Positions 1 through 7,621 of a stretch of DNA of 64,000 bases are shown here, in pieces. The notes below the pieces were generated by a model. That model was not told the DNA's origin. It was given only the letters and a program-made list of their open reading frames with translations, and did not search any database. Location: positions 3,472,001-3,536,000 of the forward strand of contig NZ_JADQDF010000001.1 of the NCBI RefSeq assembly GCF_019263585.2, given 5' to 3'. Numbering within the stretch: the stretch's first letter is position 1; each line of letters starts with the position of its first letter. The translations under genes were made by a program, and so were the position numbers. This DNA comes from Pseudonocardia oceani (GTDB lineage Bacteria; Actinomycetota; Actinomycetes; Mycobacteriales; Pseudonocardiaceae).

Positions 1-449
1 TCACCGCCGCCGGTGCGCGGGTCTACATCGACGCCGGCAACCCCGGCTTCACCGGCGACGCCACCGCCACCGCGGAGGCGCTGCGGCGCGCCGGGATCGA
101 CCGCGCCGCCGGCTTCAGCGTCAACGTCGCGAACTTCTACACCACCGAGGACAGCGTCGCGTACGGCACGGCGGTCTCGACGGCGCTGGGCGGCGGCGTC
201 CGCTTCGTCGTCGACACCAGCCGCAACGGCGCCGGCCGCGCCCCGGAGCCCACCGACGGCTCTCCCGAGTGGTGCAACCCGCCCGACCGCCTGCTCGGCA
301 CCGCGCCCACCCTCGACAGCGGGATCCCGCTGGTCGACGGCCTGCTCTGGATCAAGCGCCCCGGCGAGTCGGACGGGGCGTGCCGGCCCGGGGAGCCCGA
401 GGCCGGGCAGTGGTACCCCGACTACGCCCTGGACCTCGTCACCGACTGA
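1..449 (+). CDS. Glycoside hydrolase family 6 (cellulase), C-terminal part
   Basis: This is the last 149 codons of a gene that begins upstream of the window; the reading frame starts at base 3. The fragment carries VVDTSRNGAG, the family 6 signature around the catalytic-domain aspartate, then EWCNPP and a late WIKRPGESDG motif, in the order seen in family 6 endoglucanases and cellobiohydrolases. The protein ends soon after the last motif, so any cellulose-binding module would have to be N-terminal. It probably cleaves beta-1,4-glucan outside the cell, but the signal peptide region is not visible. Its end overlaps the convergent ABC permease gene by 28 bases. Confidence 0.85.
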   Translation, partial: TAAGARVYIDAGNPGFTGDATATAEALRRAGIDRAAGFSVNVANFYTTEDSVAYGTAVSTALGGGVRFVVDTSRNGAGRAPEPTDGSPEWCNPPDRLLGTAPTLDSGIPLVDGLLWIKRPGESDGACRPGEPEAGQWYPDYALDLVTD

Positions 450-1636
450 GACCCGGACCCGCGCAGCGCCTCGACCAGCCCGACGCGGGCCCCGGTGCGC
501 AGGATCGAGTTCCGGTAGACCCGCCCGGCCAGCCGCACCACGACCACGACGGCCGCCAGCGCGATCAGCGCCGACACCCCGACCTCCCACAGCGGCGCGA
601 CGCCCAGCGCGTACCGCGCCGGCATGATCGTCTGCGACAGGAACGGGATGAAGGAGAGCACCGCGGCGAGCTCGTTGCGCGGGTCGTCGGGCAGCAGGTT
701 GACCACGAGCACGAACGGGATCAGCAGGACGAAGATCAGCGGCGTGACCACCGAGTTCAGCTCTTCCTGCCGCGAGACCGTCGACCCGATCGCCGCGTAG
801 AGCGCCGCGAAGAGGAAGAAGCCGAGCAGGTACCAGAGCACGACCATGGCGAACATCCCCGCCGCGGCCCCCGGCAGGGTGAGCAGCCCGCCCGCGGCCG
901 CCGCGACCGTGCCGATCGCCCCGAGGATCACCAGCTGCAGCAGGCCGACCGCGCCCAGGCCGAGGACCTTCCCGGCCAGCAGCTGCCATGGCTTGATGGT
1001 CGCGAGCAGCAGCTCGACGACCCGGCTCTGCTTCTCCTCGACGACGCCGGTCGCCACGAGCTGCCCGTACCCGGACAGCGAGATGAACAGCAGGACCGTG
1101 CCGACCAGCGCGAGCGCGAGCTGCTCGCCGCGGTTCGGGTCGGCGGGCTGCAAGGTGTCGACGCTGACCTGCGAGCGCTGTGCGAGCTGCGCCGGGTCGA
1201 CGCCCGCCTCGGCCAGCGCGGAGCCCAGCGCCGCCTGCTGCACCGCGGTGCCGACGACGGCCTGCACCGACGAGTCGACGGCGTCGCGCCCGAGCAGCTC
1301 GTAGTCGCCCGCCGAGCCGGTGAGCAGGGCGTCGAGGTCGTCGGCGTCGACCCGCTCGCGCGCGGGACCGTCCTCGACGCGCTCGATCCGCAGGTCGAGG
1401 TCCTGCGTCGCGGCCGCCTGCTCCAGCGCGGGCACCAGCTGCTCGGTCTCCGGCGTCACGCCGAGCGAGGGGTTGGACGACTGCGACGAGAGGAACCCGC
1501 CGAGCAGCCCGATGCCGCTGAACAGCAGCAGCGTGATGAGCAGCCCGATCACGAAGCTGCGGGAGCGGACCTGCGTGGTGAACTCGCGACCGGCCACGAG
1601 CAGCACGGCCTGGCGGGACGTCAGCGGCGCGCTCAT
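422..1636 (-). CDS. ABC-2 type transporter permease
   Basis: A 404-residue membrane protein of the NatB-like ABC-2 permease family. One transmembrane helix near residues 25-50 is followed by a roughly 140-residue extracytoplasmic domain and then five or so hydrophobic segments in the C-terminal half. It would form the membrane channel for the ATPase encoded directly upstream. The start is the ATG at 1636 because it overlaps the ATPase stop by four bases (ATGA), a sign of translational coupling; a longer open frame continues upstream but only as a shadow of the ATPase gene. The exported substrate is unknown; relatives export sodium, antibiotics or lipids. Confidence 0.85.
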   Translation of the reverse strand: MSAPLTSRQAVLLVAGREFTTQVRSRSFVIGLLITLLLFSGIGLLGGFLSSQSSNPSLGVTPETEQLVPALEQAAATQDLDLRIERVEDGPARERVDADDLDALLTGSAGDYELLGRDAVDSSVQAVVGTAVQQAALGSALAEAGVDPAQLAQRSQVSVDTLQPADPNRGEQLALALVGTVLLFISLSGYGQLVATGVVEEKQSRVVELLLATIKPWQLLAGKVLGLGAVGLLQLVILGAIGTVAAAAGGLLTLPGAAAGMFAMVVLWYLLGFFLFAALYAAIGSTVSRQEELNSVVTPLIFVLLIPFVLVVNLLPDDPRNELAAVLSFIPFLSQTIMPARYALGVAPLWEVGVSALIALAAVVVVVRLAGRVYRNSILRTGARVGLVEALRGSGSQSVTRSRA

Positions 1637-2523
1637 GCCGGCACCGCCGTCCCGGACGCGACGACGTCGCGGTACAGCTCGGTCAACGGAGGCCGCCACC
1701 TGCGGAACTCGTGCACCGGACCGGCCGCCAGCGCCGCCTTGAGCACCTGCTGGTCGTCGGCGCCGGGGGCGAGCCGGACCCGGGTGCCCTCGACGGCCAC
1801 CACCCCGGGCACGTCCGCCGCCCACCCCTCGGGCGGGCCGAGCACCTCGAACACGGCGGCGCCGTCGCGCTCCCGCAGCTCGGCGACCGATCCGACGGCC
1901 ACCATCCGGCCGCCGGCGATGATGCCGATCCGGTCGCACAGGCGCTCCACCAGCTCCAGCTGGTGGCTGGAGAAGATCACGGGGACGCCGGCGTCGGCCT
2001 TGCGCCGCAGCACCCCGCTCATCACCTCGACGGCGGTGGGGTCCAGGCCCGAGAACGGCTCGTCGAGCACCAGCACCTCGGGGTCGTGCACGAGCGCGGC
2101 GGCGAGCTGCACGCGCTGCTGGTTGCCCAGGGACAGCTTCTGCACCTCGTCGCCCAGGCGGTGCCCGACGTCGAGCAGCGTCGTCCAGCGCTCGACCGCG
2201 GCCCGCGCCTCACCGGCGGGGAGCCCGTGCAGCCGCGCGAGGTACGTCAGCTGCTCGCCGACCTTCATCTTCGGGTAGAGCCCGCGCTCCTCGGGCATGT
2301 AGCCGATGCGCCGGCGCACGTCGGCGTCGACCGGGCGGCCCTGCCACAGCACCTGGCCCGCGTCGGCCGAGAGCACGCCGAGGACGATCCGCATCGTCGT
2401 CGTCTTGCCCGCGCCGTTGCTCCCGACGAACCCGAACACCTCGCCGGGCCGCACCGAGAAGCTCACGTCCTCGAGCGCCTGGACCTGGCCGAACCGCTTC
2501 GAGACACGCCGGATGTCCACCAT
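1633..2523 (-). CDS. ABC transporter ATP-binding protein (NatA/DrrA-like)
   Basis: A 296-residue ABC ATPase with Walker A GSNGAGKTT near residue 37, the signature LSLGNQQR, Walker B VLVLDEPFSGLD and the switch histidine in SSHQ. The C-terminal 80 residues resemble the DUF4162 extension of exporter ATPases. It powers the permease encoded next and overlaps it by four bases. The ATG at 2523 has no Shine-Dalgarno sequence, but TAGGGT (2531-2536, minus strand) lies seven bases upstream, so the transcript is probably leaderless. A direct repeat at 2552-2585 sits where the -35 region would be. Confidence 0.9.
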   Translation of the reverse strand: MVDIRRVSKRFGQVQALEDVSFSVRPGEVFGFVGSNGAGKTTTMRIVLGVLSADAGQVLWQGRPVDADVRRRIGYMPEERGLYPKMKVGEQLTYLARLHGLPAGEARAAVERWTTLLDVGHRLGDEVQKLSLGNQQRVQLAAALVHDPEVLVLDEPFSGLDPTAVEVMSGVLRRKADAGVPVIFSSHQLELVERLCDRIGIIAGGRMVAVGSVAELRERDGAAVFEVLGPPEGWAADVPGVVAVEGTRVRLAPGADDQQVLKAALAAGPVHEFRRWRPPLTELYRDVVASGTAVPA

Positions 2524-2551
2524 GGGACCGACCCTAGTGACGCGCCCGGTG

Positions 2552-2585
2552 GATCACCGGTGCCCGCCGTCACCGATCACCGGTG
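2552..2585. repeat. Direct repeat GATCACCGGTG in ABC operon promoter region
   Basis: The 11-mer GATCACCGGTG occurs at 2552-2562 and again at 2575-2585, 23 bases apart start to start (about two helical turns). It lies just upstream of the proposed leaderless -10 hexamer of the ABC ATPase gene, in the gap after the regulator gene that ends at 2613. A binding site for an unidentified regulator is an inference. Confidence 0.4.
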
Positions 2586-2612
2586 GGGTGTCACGACCGC
2601 GTGTGACAGGCG

Positions 2613-4511
2613 TCAGCCCGAGGTGGGCATCGAGATGCCGTAGCCGCGGATCTTGCGGTAGATCGTGGCGCGCGACATCCCGAGGTGGCGGGCCGCCTCG
2701 GCCTTGTTGCCCGACGCGTCGAGCAGGGCGTCGACGATCGCGTCGCACTCGATCGCCTCCAGCGGCGTGAGCACGCGACGGGTGATCGCGCGCGTCTCCG
2801 CGGGCAGGTCGGCGGGGGTGACGACGCCGGTGCGCCGGCGGGCCACGACCTTGCGGAGCACCTGGTAGAGCTGCTCGACGTTGCCGGGCCAGCGGTTGCG
2901 CATGAGCACTCGCATCGCCTCGGGGGAGCACGTGAGCTCGGCGCCGCGGGTGAGCCGCGCGATGAGGTAGGGCACGAGGTCGGCGACGTCCTCGACGTGG
3001 TGGCGCAGCGGCGGCACCTCGACGGTGCTCGGGAAGAACGAGAGCAGCTCCCGCCAGGCTGCGCCGCCGCCGCTGCCCGGGTCGCCCGACCCGGTGCTGA
3101 CCGTGGCGACGACCCAGGGGCGCTCGAGGTCGGTGGACTCCCGGTACGGCTCGAGCGCGTCGGCCAGCGCCAGCACGGCGTCGGTGTCGAGGCGGTCGAT
3201 GTGCTGCAGCACCAGCGTGCCGCCGCTGCCGCTCTCCAGTTCCTCGGTCAGCTCGGCCATCCAGCGCGGCCCGATCTGCTCGGTGTCGAAGACCCGCAGG
3301 TGGGCGGCCGGGGTGCGGCCCTGGTGCGTGGCTCGCGCGATGGTGGTCTTGCCCGTGCCCGGCTCGCCCTCGAGCACCAGCCACTCGCGGGTGCGGAAGT
3401 GCCGGTCGACGGCCTGGCAGCACTTGGCCCACAGCGCGCCCGAGCCGACGGCGGCGGGCAGCGCGGGGGTGGAGCTGGTGACGCGCGGGGTGGGCACCGC
3501 GCCGTTGGTGATGAGCTGGACCTGCGCGATCCCGCCGGTGCGGTCGCCCTCGGTCCAGCTGGGCCGCAGCTGGATGCGGGCGGTGTTGCCGCTGGGCAGG
3601 TCGACGAGCACCTGGTGGCGGTGCCCCGACTTGAGCGCCTCCCCGGCCTCGGCGAGCAGCGGGCCCTGGTCGGCCGGGTCGAACAGCTCGCGGGCGCGGT
3701 CGTTCATCATCAGCAGGTCGTCGCTGAGCGCGAACACGGCGCCGCGGCCCCGTTGGCAGGCGATGAGGTAGTCGTGCAGCAGGGCCAGCTCGCGCCGCCC
3801 GGACTGCTCGAGCAGCGTCTCCTCGATGCGCTTGGCCACCGTGGAGGCGATCGCCATCATCATCATGTTGGCGTCGCTGCGCCAGCACGTCAGGTCGATG
3901 ACGCCGACGACCTTGCCGTTGACCGGGTGCCGGATCGGTGCACCGGCGCAGGCCAGGTCCTCGAGGTGCTCCGCGTAGTGCTCGTGGCCGAACACCTGCG
4001 CGGGGCCGCGGCCCTCGAGCGCGGTGCCGATGCCGTTGGTGCCGACGTAGCGCTCGGCGTAGCTGAAGCCGGGCGCGAGCCAGATGCGGTCGAGGTGGTG
4101 GGTGAGCCCGCCGTCGCCGCTGCGGCGGTCGAGGACGACGCCGTCGGAGTCGGTGAGGATCAGGCTCACCGGCTCGCTCGTGAGCTGGTCGGCGACCTCG
4201 CGGACGATCGGGCCGGCGGCGCGCGTGAGCACCGTGTCCATCGAGATGTCGGAGTCGTAGGGCAGCTCGAGGCGGTCGGCGTCGACGTCGTAGTGCCGCG
4301 ACCGCGTCCACGAGGCGAGGATCGGCTCCCGGACGATGCCCGGCTCGACCGGCTCGTCGACGAGGAACGACGTGCGGGCGCGGGCGAGCTCCTCGGAGCC
4401 GCAGTCGGGACTCGAACGGACCGCCTGCGAGCGCGACGATGCCGAGCGGCCCTCGTAGGCCGCTCGCAAGGTGGCGCTGAGATCGAGTTCGCGCTCGTCC
4501 AGGTGGTCCAA
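2613..4511 (-). CDS. GAF/Fis-type activator of the monooxygenase operon (AcoR/MimR-like)
   Basis: A 632-residue regulator transcribed away from prmA. It has a GAF domain around residues 95-235, a PAS-like stretch to about 340, an AAA-like domain from about 370 to 560 with Walker A GEPGTGKTT, and a C-terminal Fis helix-turn-helix (EAARHLGMSRATIYRKI). The architecture is that of AcoR and of MimR, the activator needed for mimABCD expression in mycobacteria. The GAFTGA loop that touches sigma-54 is absent, and the Walker B segment reads LVLQHI instead of LFLDE, so it should neither use sigma-54 nor hydrolyse ATP normally. The GAF domain probably senses substrate or product. The start ATG at 4511 is the first in frame; no strong ribosome binding site is seen. 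Confidence 0.88.
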   Translation of the reverse strand: MDHLDERELDLSATLRAAYEGRSASSRSQAVRSSPDCGSEELARARTSFLVDEPVEPGIVREPILASWTRSRHYDVDADRLELPYDSDISMDTVLTRAAGPIVREVADQLTSEPVSLILTDSDGVVLDRRSGDGGLTHHLDRIWLAPGFSYAERYVGTNGIGTALEGRGPAQVFGHEHYAEHLEDLACAGAPIRHPVNGKVVGVIDLTCWRSDANMMMMAIASTVAKRIEETLLEQSGRRELALLHDYLIACQRGRGAVFALSDDLLMMNDRARELFDPADQGPLLAEAGEALKSGHRHQVLVDLPSGNTARIQLRPSWTEGDRTGGIAQVQLITNGAVPTPRVTSSTPALPAAVGSGALWAKCCQAVDRHFRTREWLVLEGEPGTGKTTIARATHQGRTPAAHLRVFDTEQIGPRWMAELTEELESGSGGTLVLQHIDRLDTDAVLALADALEPYRESTDLERPWVVATVSTGSGDPGSGGGAAWRELLSFFPSTVEVPPLRHHVEDVADLVPYLIARLTRGAELTCSPEAMRVLMRNRWPGNVEQLYQVLRKVVARRRTGVVTPADLPAETRAITRRVLTPLEAIECDAIVDALLDASGNKAEAARHLGMSRATIYRKIRGYGISMPTSG

Positions 4512-4535
4512 CCGGTTCCTCTTCTCGGAGCTATT

Positions 4536-4608
4536 GCGGTCCGCTCTGGTGGCCGGTGTCCGGTCAAACGTACCGCTGTGCTCCGCCGAGTGGTAGAGGG
4601 CGGTCCGC
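4536..4608. promoter_or_regulatory. Paired palindromes GCGGTCCGC in the regulator-prmA gap
   Basis: The nine-base palindrome GCGGTCCGC (arms GCGG/CCGC around one T) occurs at 4536-4544 and 4600-4608, 64 bases apart (close to six helical turns). Both lie in the divergent region between the Fis-type regulator and prmA. They are candidate binding sites for that regulator, controlling both directions. Function is inferred from position and symmetry only. Confidence 0.45.
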
Positions 4609-4620
4609 AGCTGCCAACAA

Positions 4621-4633
4621 TCTCATAATGAGA
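4621..4633. promoter_or_regulatory. Palindrome TCTCATAATGAGA, likely prm promoter core or operator
   Basis: A perfect palindrome with six-base arms around one A, in an otherwise GC-rich region about 160 bases upstream of prmA. It contains CATAAT, a plausible -10 element for rightward transcription. No good -35 box is seen 17 bases upstream, as expected for an activator-dependent promoter. Confidence 0.4.
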
Positions 4634-4794
4634 CCGCCGGGTGGGGCTCGTGCATGTGTGATTCGTGGCACGGAAGGAGCAGCGCCGAGGCCCGCAAGCC
4701 CCCGGCCACCTGCGACTTCCGCGCTCACCTCCGGTGCCGAGACGCCCGCGCTCGTGTCGGCAACGCGGAAAACCACCACCGTGAGGAGACGACG

Positions 4795-6447
4795 TTGAGT
4801 CGGCAGAGTTTGGCCAAGGCTCACCAGAAGATCCAGGAACTCTCCTGGGAGCCGCAGTACCACGAGCCGTACATGAAGTACGGAACCGACTACACCTTCC
4901 GCAAGGCCGCCAAGAAGGACCCGCTCAAGCAGGTCCTCCGGTCCTACTTCCCCATGCAGGAGGAGAAGGACCACCGCGTCTACGGCGCGAGTGACGGGGC
5001 CATCCGCGGAAACATGTTCCGGCAGGTGCAGGAGCGCTGGCTGGAGTGGCAGAAGCTGTTCCTCAGCATCATCCCGTTGCCGGAGGTCTCGGCCGCGCGG
5101 TCGATGCCGATGCTGTTCCACGTGGTCCCGAACCCGGAGCTGCACAACGGCCAGGCCATTCAGATGATCGACGAGGTCCGTCACTCGACGATCCAGCAGA
5201 ACCTGAAGCGCCTGTACATGAACAACTACATCGACCCGGCCGGCTTCAACAACAGCCTCCGGAACTTCCACAGCGACTACTGCGGCACCATCGGCCGTCA
5301 GTTCGCCGAGGGGTTCATCACCGGTGACGCCATCACCGCGGCCAGCATCTACCTGACGATCGTCGCCGAGACGGCGTTCACGAACACCCTGTTCGTGGCC
5401 ATGCCGGCCGAGGCCGCGGCGAACGGTGACTACCTGCTGCCCACGGTGTTCCACTCGGTCCAGTCCGACGAGTCGCGCCACATCTCCAACGGTTACGCCA
5501 CGCTGCTGATGGCCCTGTCCGACGAGGACAACCGCCAGCTGCTCGAGCGCGACCTGCGCTACGCGTGGTGGAACAACCACCGCGTCGTCGACGCCGCCAT
5601 CGGTACCTTCATCGAGTACGGCACGAAGGACCGCCGCAAGGACCGCGAGTCCTACGCGGAGATGTGGCGCCGCTGGATCTACGACGACTACTACCGCTCG
5701 TACCTCGTCCCGCTCGAGAAGTACGGCCTGGTCATCCCCCACGACCTGATCGAAGAGTCGTGGAAGCAGATCTGGGAGAAGGGCTACGTCCACGAGGTCG
5801 CGCAGTTCTTCGCCACCGGTTGGCTCGCCAACTACTGGCGCATCGACGCGATGACCGACACGGACTTCGAGTGGTTCGAGTACAAGTACCCGGGCTGGTA
5901 CGACAAGTACGGCGCGTGGTGGGAGAACTACAACCGCCTCGCCGTGCCGAACGGGCACAACCCGATCGTCTTCGAGGACGTCGACTACGTCTACCCGGCC
6001 CGCTGCTGGACCTGCATGGTCCCGTGCCTGGTCCGCGAGGACATGGTCATGGCCGACATCGACGGCGTGACGCGCACGTACTGCCACGAGGTCTGCCGCT
6101 GGACCGATGTCGAGGCCTTCCGTCCCACGTACCAGGGTCGCGAGACCCCGAACATGGGCCGTCTGGTCGGGCACCGCGAGTGGGAGACGCTCTACCACGG
6201 CTGGAACTGGGCCGACGTGGTGTCCGACATGGGCTTCGTCCGCGACGACGGCAAGACCATGACGGCACAGCCCCACCTCGACTTGAACCCCAAGAAGATG
6301 TGGACGCTGGACCACCTGCGTCGCTGCCCGCCGTGCGGTAGCCCCAACGTGATCATCAACGAGCTCGACGCCGCCGGCAAGGCCGCGTTCCTCGCTGATT
6401 ACAACAAGCAGGGCCCCGCCGGACGACCGGCACCCGCGAGCGCCTGA
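4795..6447 (+). CDS. prmA: Propane-type soluble di-iron monooxygenase, hydroxylase alpha subunit
   Basis: The catalytic subunit of a group-5 soluble di-iron monooxygenase (PrmA/MimA type; ThmA is related), which inserts oxygen from O2 into short alkanes or similar small molecules. The di-iron ligands are E97, E127, H130, E192, E226 and H229; their spacing of 30, 3, 62, 34 and 3 residues is identical to that of MmoX. The C-terminal part has the conserved cysteine-rich motif CWTCMVP. Length is 550 residues, normal for the family. I place the start at TTG 4795, preceded by GAGGAG six bases upstream, because the product then begins MSRQSLAKAHQKI like known PrmA proteins; a longer in-frame extension from 4654 is not conserved. 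First gene of the operon. Sequence alone does not separate propane, acetone, phenol or cyclic ethers as substrate. Confidence 0.96.
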   Translation: MSRQSLAKAHQKIQELSWEPQYHEPYMKYGTDYTFRKAAKKDPLKQVLRSYFPMQEEKDHRVYGASDGAIRGNMFRQVQERWLEWQKLFLSIIPLPEVSAARSMPMLFHVVPNPELHNGQAIQMIDEVRHSTIQQNLKRLYMNNYIDPAGFNNSLRNFHSDYCGTIGRQFAEGFITGDAITAASIYLTIVAETAFTNTLFVAMPAEAAANGDYLLPTVFHSVQSDESRHISNGYATLLMALSDEDNRQLLERDLRYAWWNNHRVVDAAIGTFIEYGTKDRRKDRESYAEMWRRWIYDDYYRSYLVPLEKYGLVIPHDLIEESWKQIWEKGYVHEVAQFFATGWLANYWRIDAMTDTDFEWFEYKYPGWYDKYGAWWENYNRLAVPNGHNPIVFEDVDYVYPARCWTCMVPCLVREDMVMADIDGVTRTYCHEVCRWTDVEAFRPTYQGRETPNMGRLVGHREWETLYHGWNWADVVSDMGFVRDDGKTMTAQPHLDLNPKKMWTLDHLRRCPPCGSPNVIINELDAAGKAAFLADYNKQGPAGRPAPASA

Positions 6448-6463
6448 GCGCGGGTCAGGTGAG

Positions 6464-6500
6464 GGGGGAGGGTCGGCGACTCCATCGTCGGCCCTCCCCC
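6464..6500 (+). promoter_or_regulatory. Intercistronic hairpin between prmA and prmB
   Basis: A 16-base-pair stem with two G-T wobbles closes a five-base loop, in the 112-base gap between prmA and prmB. There is no T tract. It could stabilise the prmA 3' end, serve as a processing site or attenuate, giving more hydroxylase than reductase. The other junctions prmB-prmC and prmC-prmD overlap by four bases, so this is the only gap within prmABCD. Confidence 0.6.
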
Positions 6501-6559
6501 TGCTCAGGCCAGCCTCAGGAAGTCATACAGGTCCACCGGCGAAGGGCGCACGAAGCAGG

Positions 6560-7621
6560 ATGGGTAACAAGCACATAGTCAGGTTCGAGCCGGTGGGCAT
6601 CGAGATCGAGGTCGACGAGGACCAGAACATCCTCCGCGCCGCGGCCGAGAACGGCGTCCAGCTGATGCACGGCTGCAAGGAAGGCCAGTGCGCGGCGTGC
6701 AAGTCGTTCGTCCTCGAGGGCGACATGGACGACATCGAACTCGACAAGTACTCCACATTCGCTCTACCCGACTCCGAGCGCGAGGAGGGCCAGACCCTCC
6801 TCTGCCGGGCGCACGCCTACTCGGATCTGGTGATCGAGCTCCTCCAGTACGACGAGGAGATCATCCGGTCGGGGCTGCCGCTCAAGAAGGGCGTTGCCGA
6901 GGTCGTCTCGAACGAGTCGGTCACGCACGACATGCGGCACCTCGTCCTCAAGCTGATCGAGCCGGAAGAGATCAAGTTCTTCCCCGGCCAGTACCTGGAC
7001 ATCATGGTACCGGGCACGGAGGAGAGCCGCTCGTTCTCGATGGCGAACGTGCCGGGCCGCGACGGCCTGTTCGAGTTCGTCATCAAGGTCTACCCCGACG
7101 GATTGTTCTCCGAGTTCCTCGACAAGAAGGTGCAGATCGGTGACCGGCTCGACGTGGAGGGCCCCTTCGGGACCTTCACGCTTCGGGAGAGCCGGACCGC
7201 GCCGATCATCTTCGTGGGCGGTGGAGCCGGGATGGCGCCGGTACTGGGGTTGCTGCGCTCGATGGCGGAACGCGGGACCGACCGCAAGCCGATCTTCTAC
7301 TACGGAGGCCGGCAGTCGCGGGACCTGTGTTTCGAACAAGAACTCCGGGAGCTGGAGGAGAAGATCCCCGGTTTCCGGTACGTCCCGGCATTGTCCGAGC
7401 CGGCCGGTGACGACGAGTGGAACGGCGAGGTCGGTCTCATCACCGACGTCGTCGAACGGTGCGAACCCGACCTGACGGGTCGGGATGCGTACGTGTGCGG
7501 GCCACCGCCGATGGTGGATGCGGCGCTGGCGAAGCTCACGGCACTCGGTGTGCTCGAACAGAACATCTTCTACGACAAGTTCACCACCACCGGTGAACCG
7601 GAAGGCGAGGACGGCCCATGA
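6560..7621 (+). CDS. prmB: Monooxygenase reductase component (2Fe-2S/FAD/NADH)
   Basis: The 353-residue reductase passes electrons from NADH through FAD and a 2Fe-2S cluster to the hydroxylase. The N-terminal ferredoxin domain has cysteines 39, 44, 47 and 82 in the plant-type pattern. The FAD domain has RSFSMAN, and the NAD domain has IIFVGGGAGMAPVLG and YVCGPPPMV. The ATG at 6560 is chosen because the ferredoxin fold begins at once (GNKHIVRFEPVG); the ribosome binding site is poor. The stop overlaps the prmC start by four bases. MmoC and ThmD are functional equivalents. Confidence 0.95.
   Translation: MGNKHIVRFEPVGIEIEVDEDQNILRAAAENGVQLMHGCKEGQCAACKSFVLEGDMDDIELDKYSTFALPDSEREEGQTLLCRAHAYSDLVIELLQYDEEIIRSGLPLKKGVAEVVSNESVTHDMRHLVLKLIEPEEIKFFPGQYLDIMVPGTEESRSFSMANVPGRDGLFEFVIKVYPDGLFSEFLDKKVQIGDRLDVEGPFGTFTLRESRTAPIIFVGGGAGMAPVLGLLRSMAERGTDRKPIFYYGGRQSRDLCFEQELRELEEKIPGFRYVPALSEPAGDDEWNGEVGLITDVVERCEPDLTGRDAYVCGPPPMVDAALAKLTALGVLEQNIFYDKFTTTGEPEGEDGP

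Noticed and set aside
4654..4794. An N-terminal extension of PrmA from an in-frame GTG
   Set aside because: The 47 residues are unlike the family, and TTG 4795 has a good ribosome binding site and a conserved N-terminus.
4564..6315. A 583-codon minus-strand frame opposite prmA
   Set aside because: Repetitive V/D/L/H-rich sequence typical of an antisense shadow; prmA is secure.
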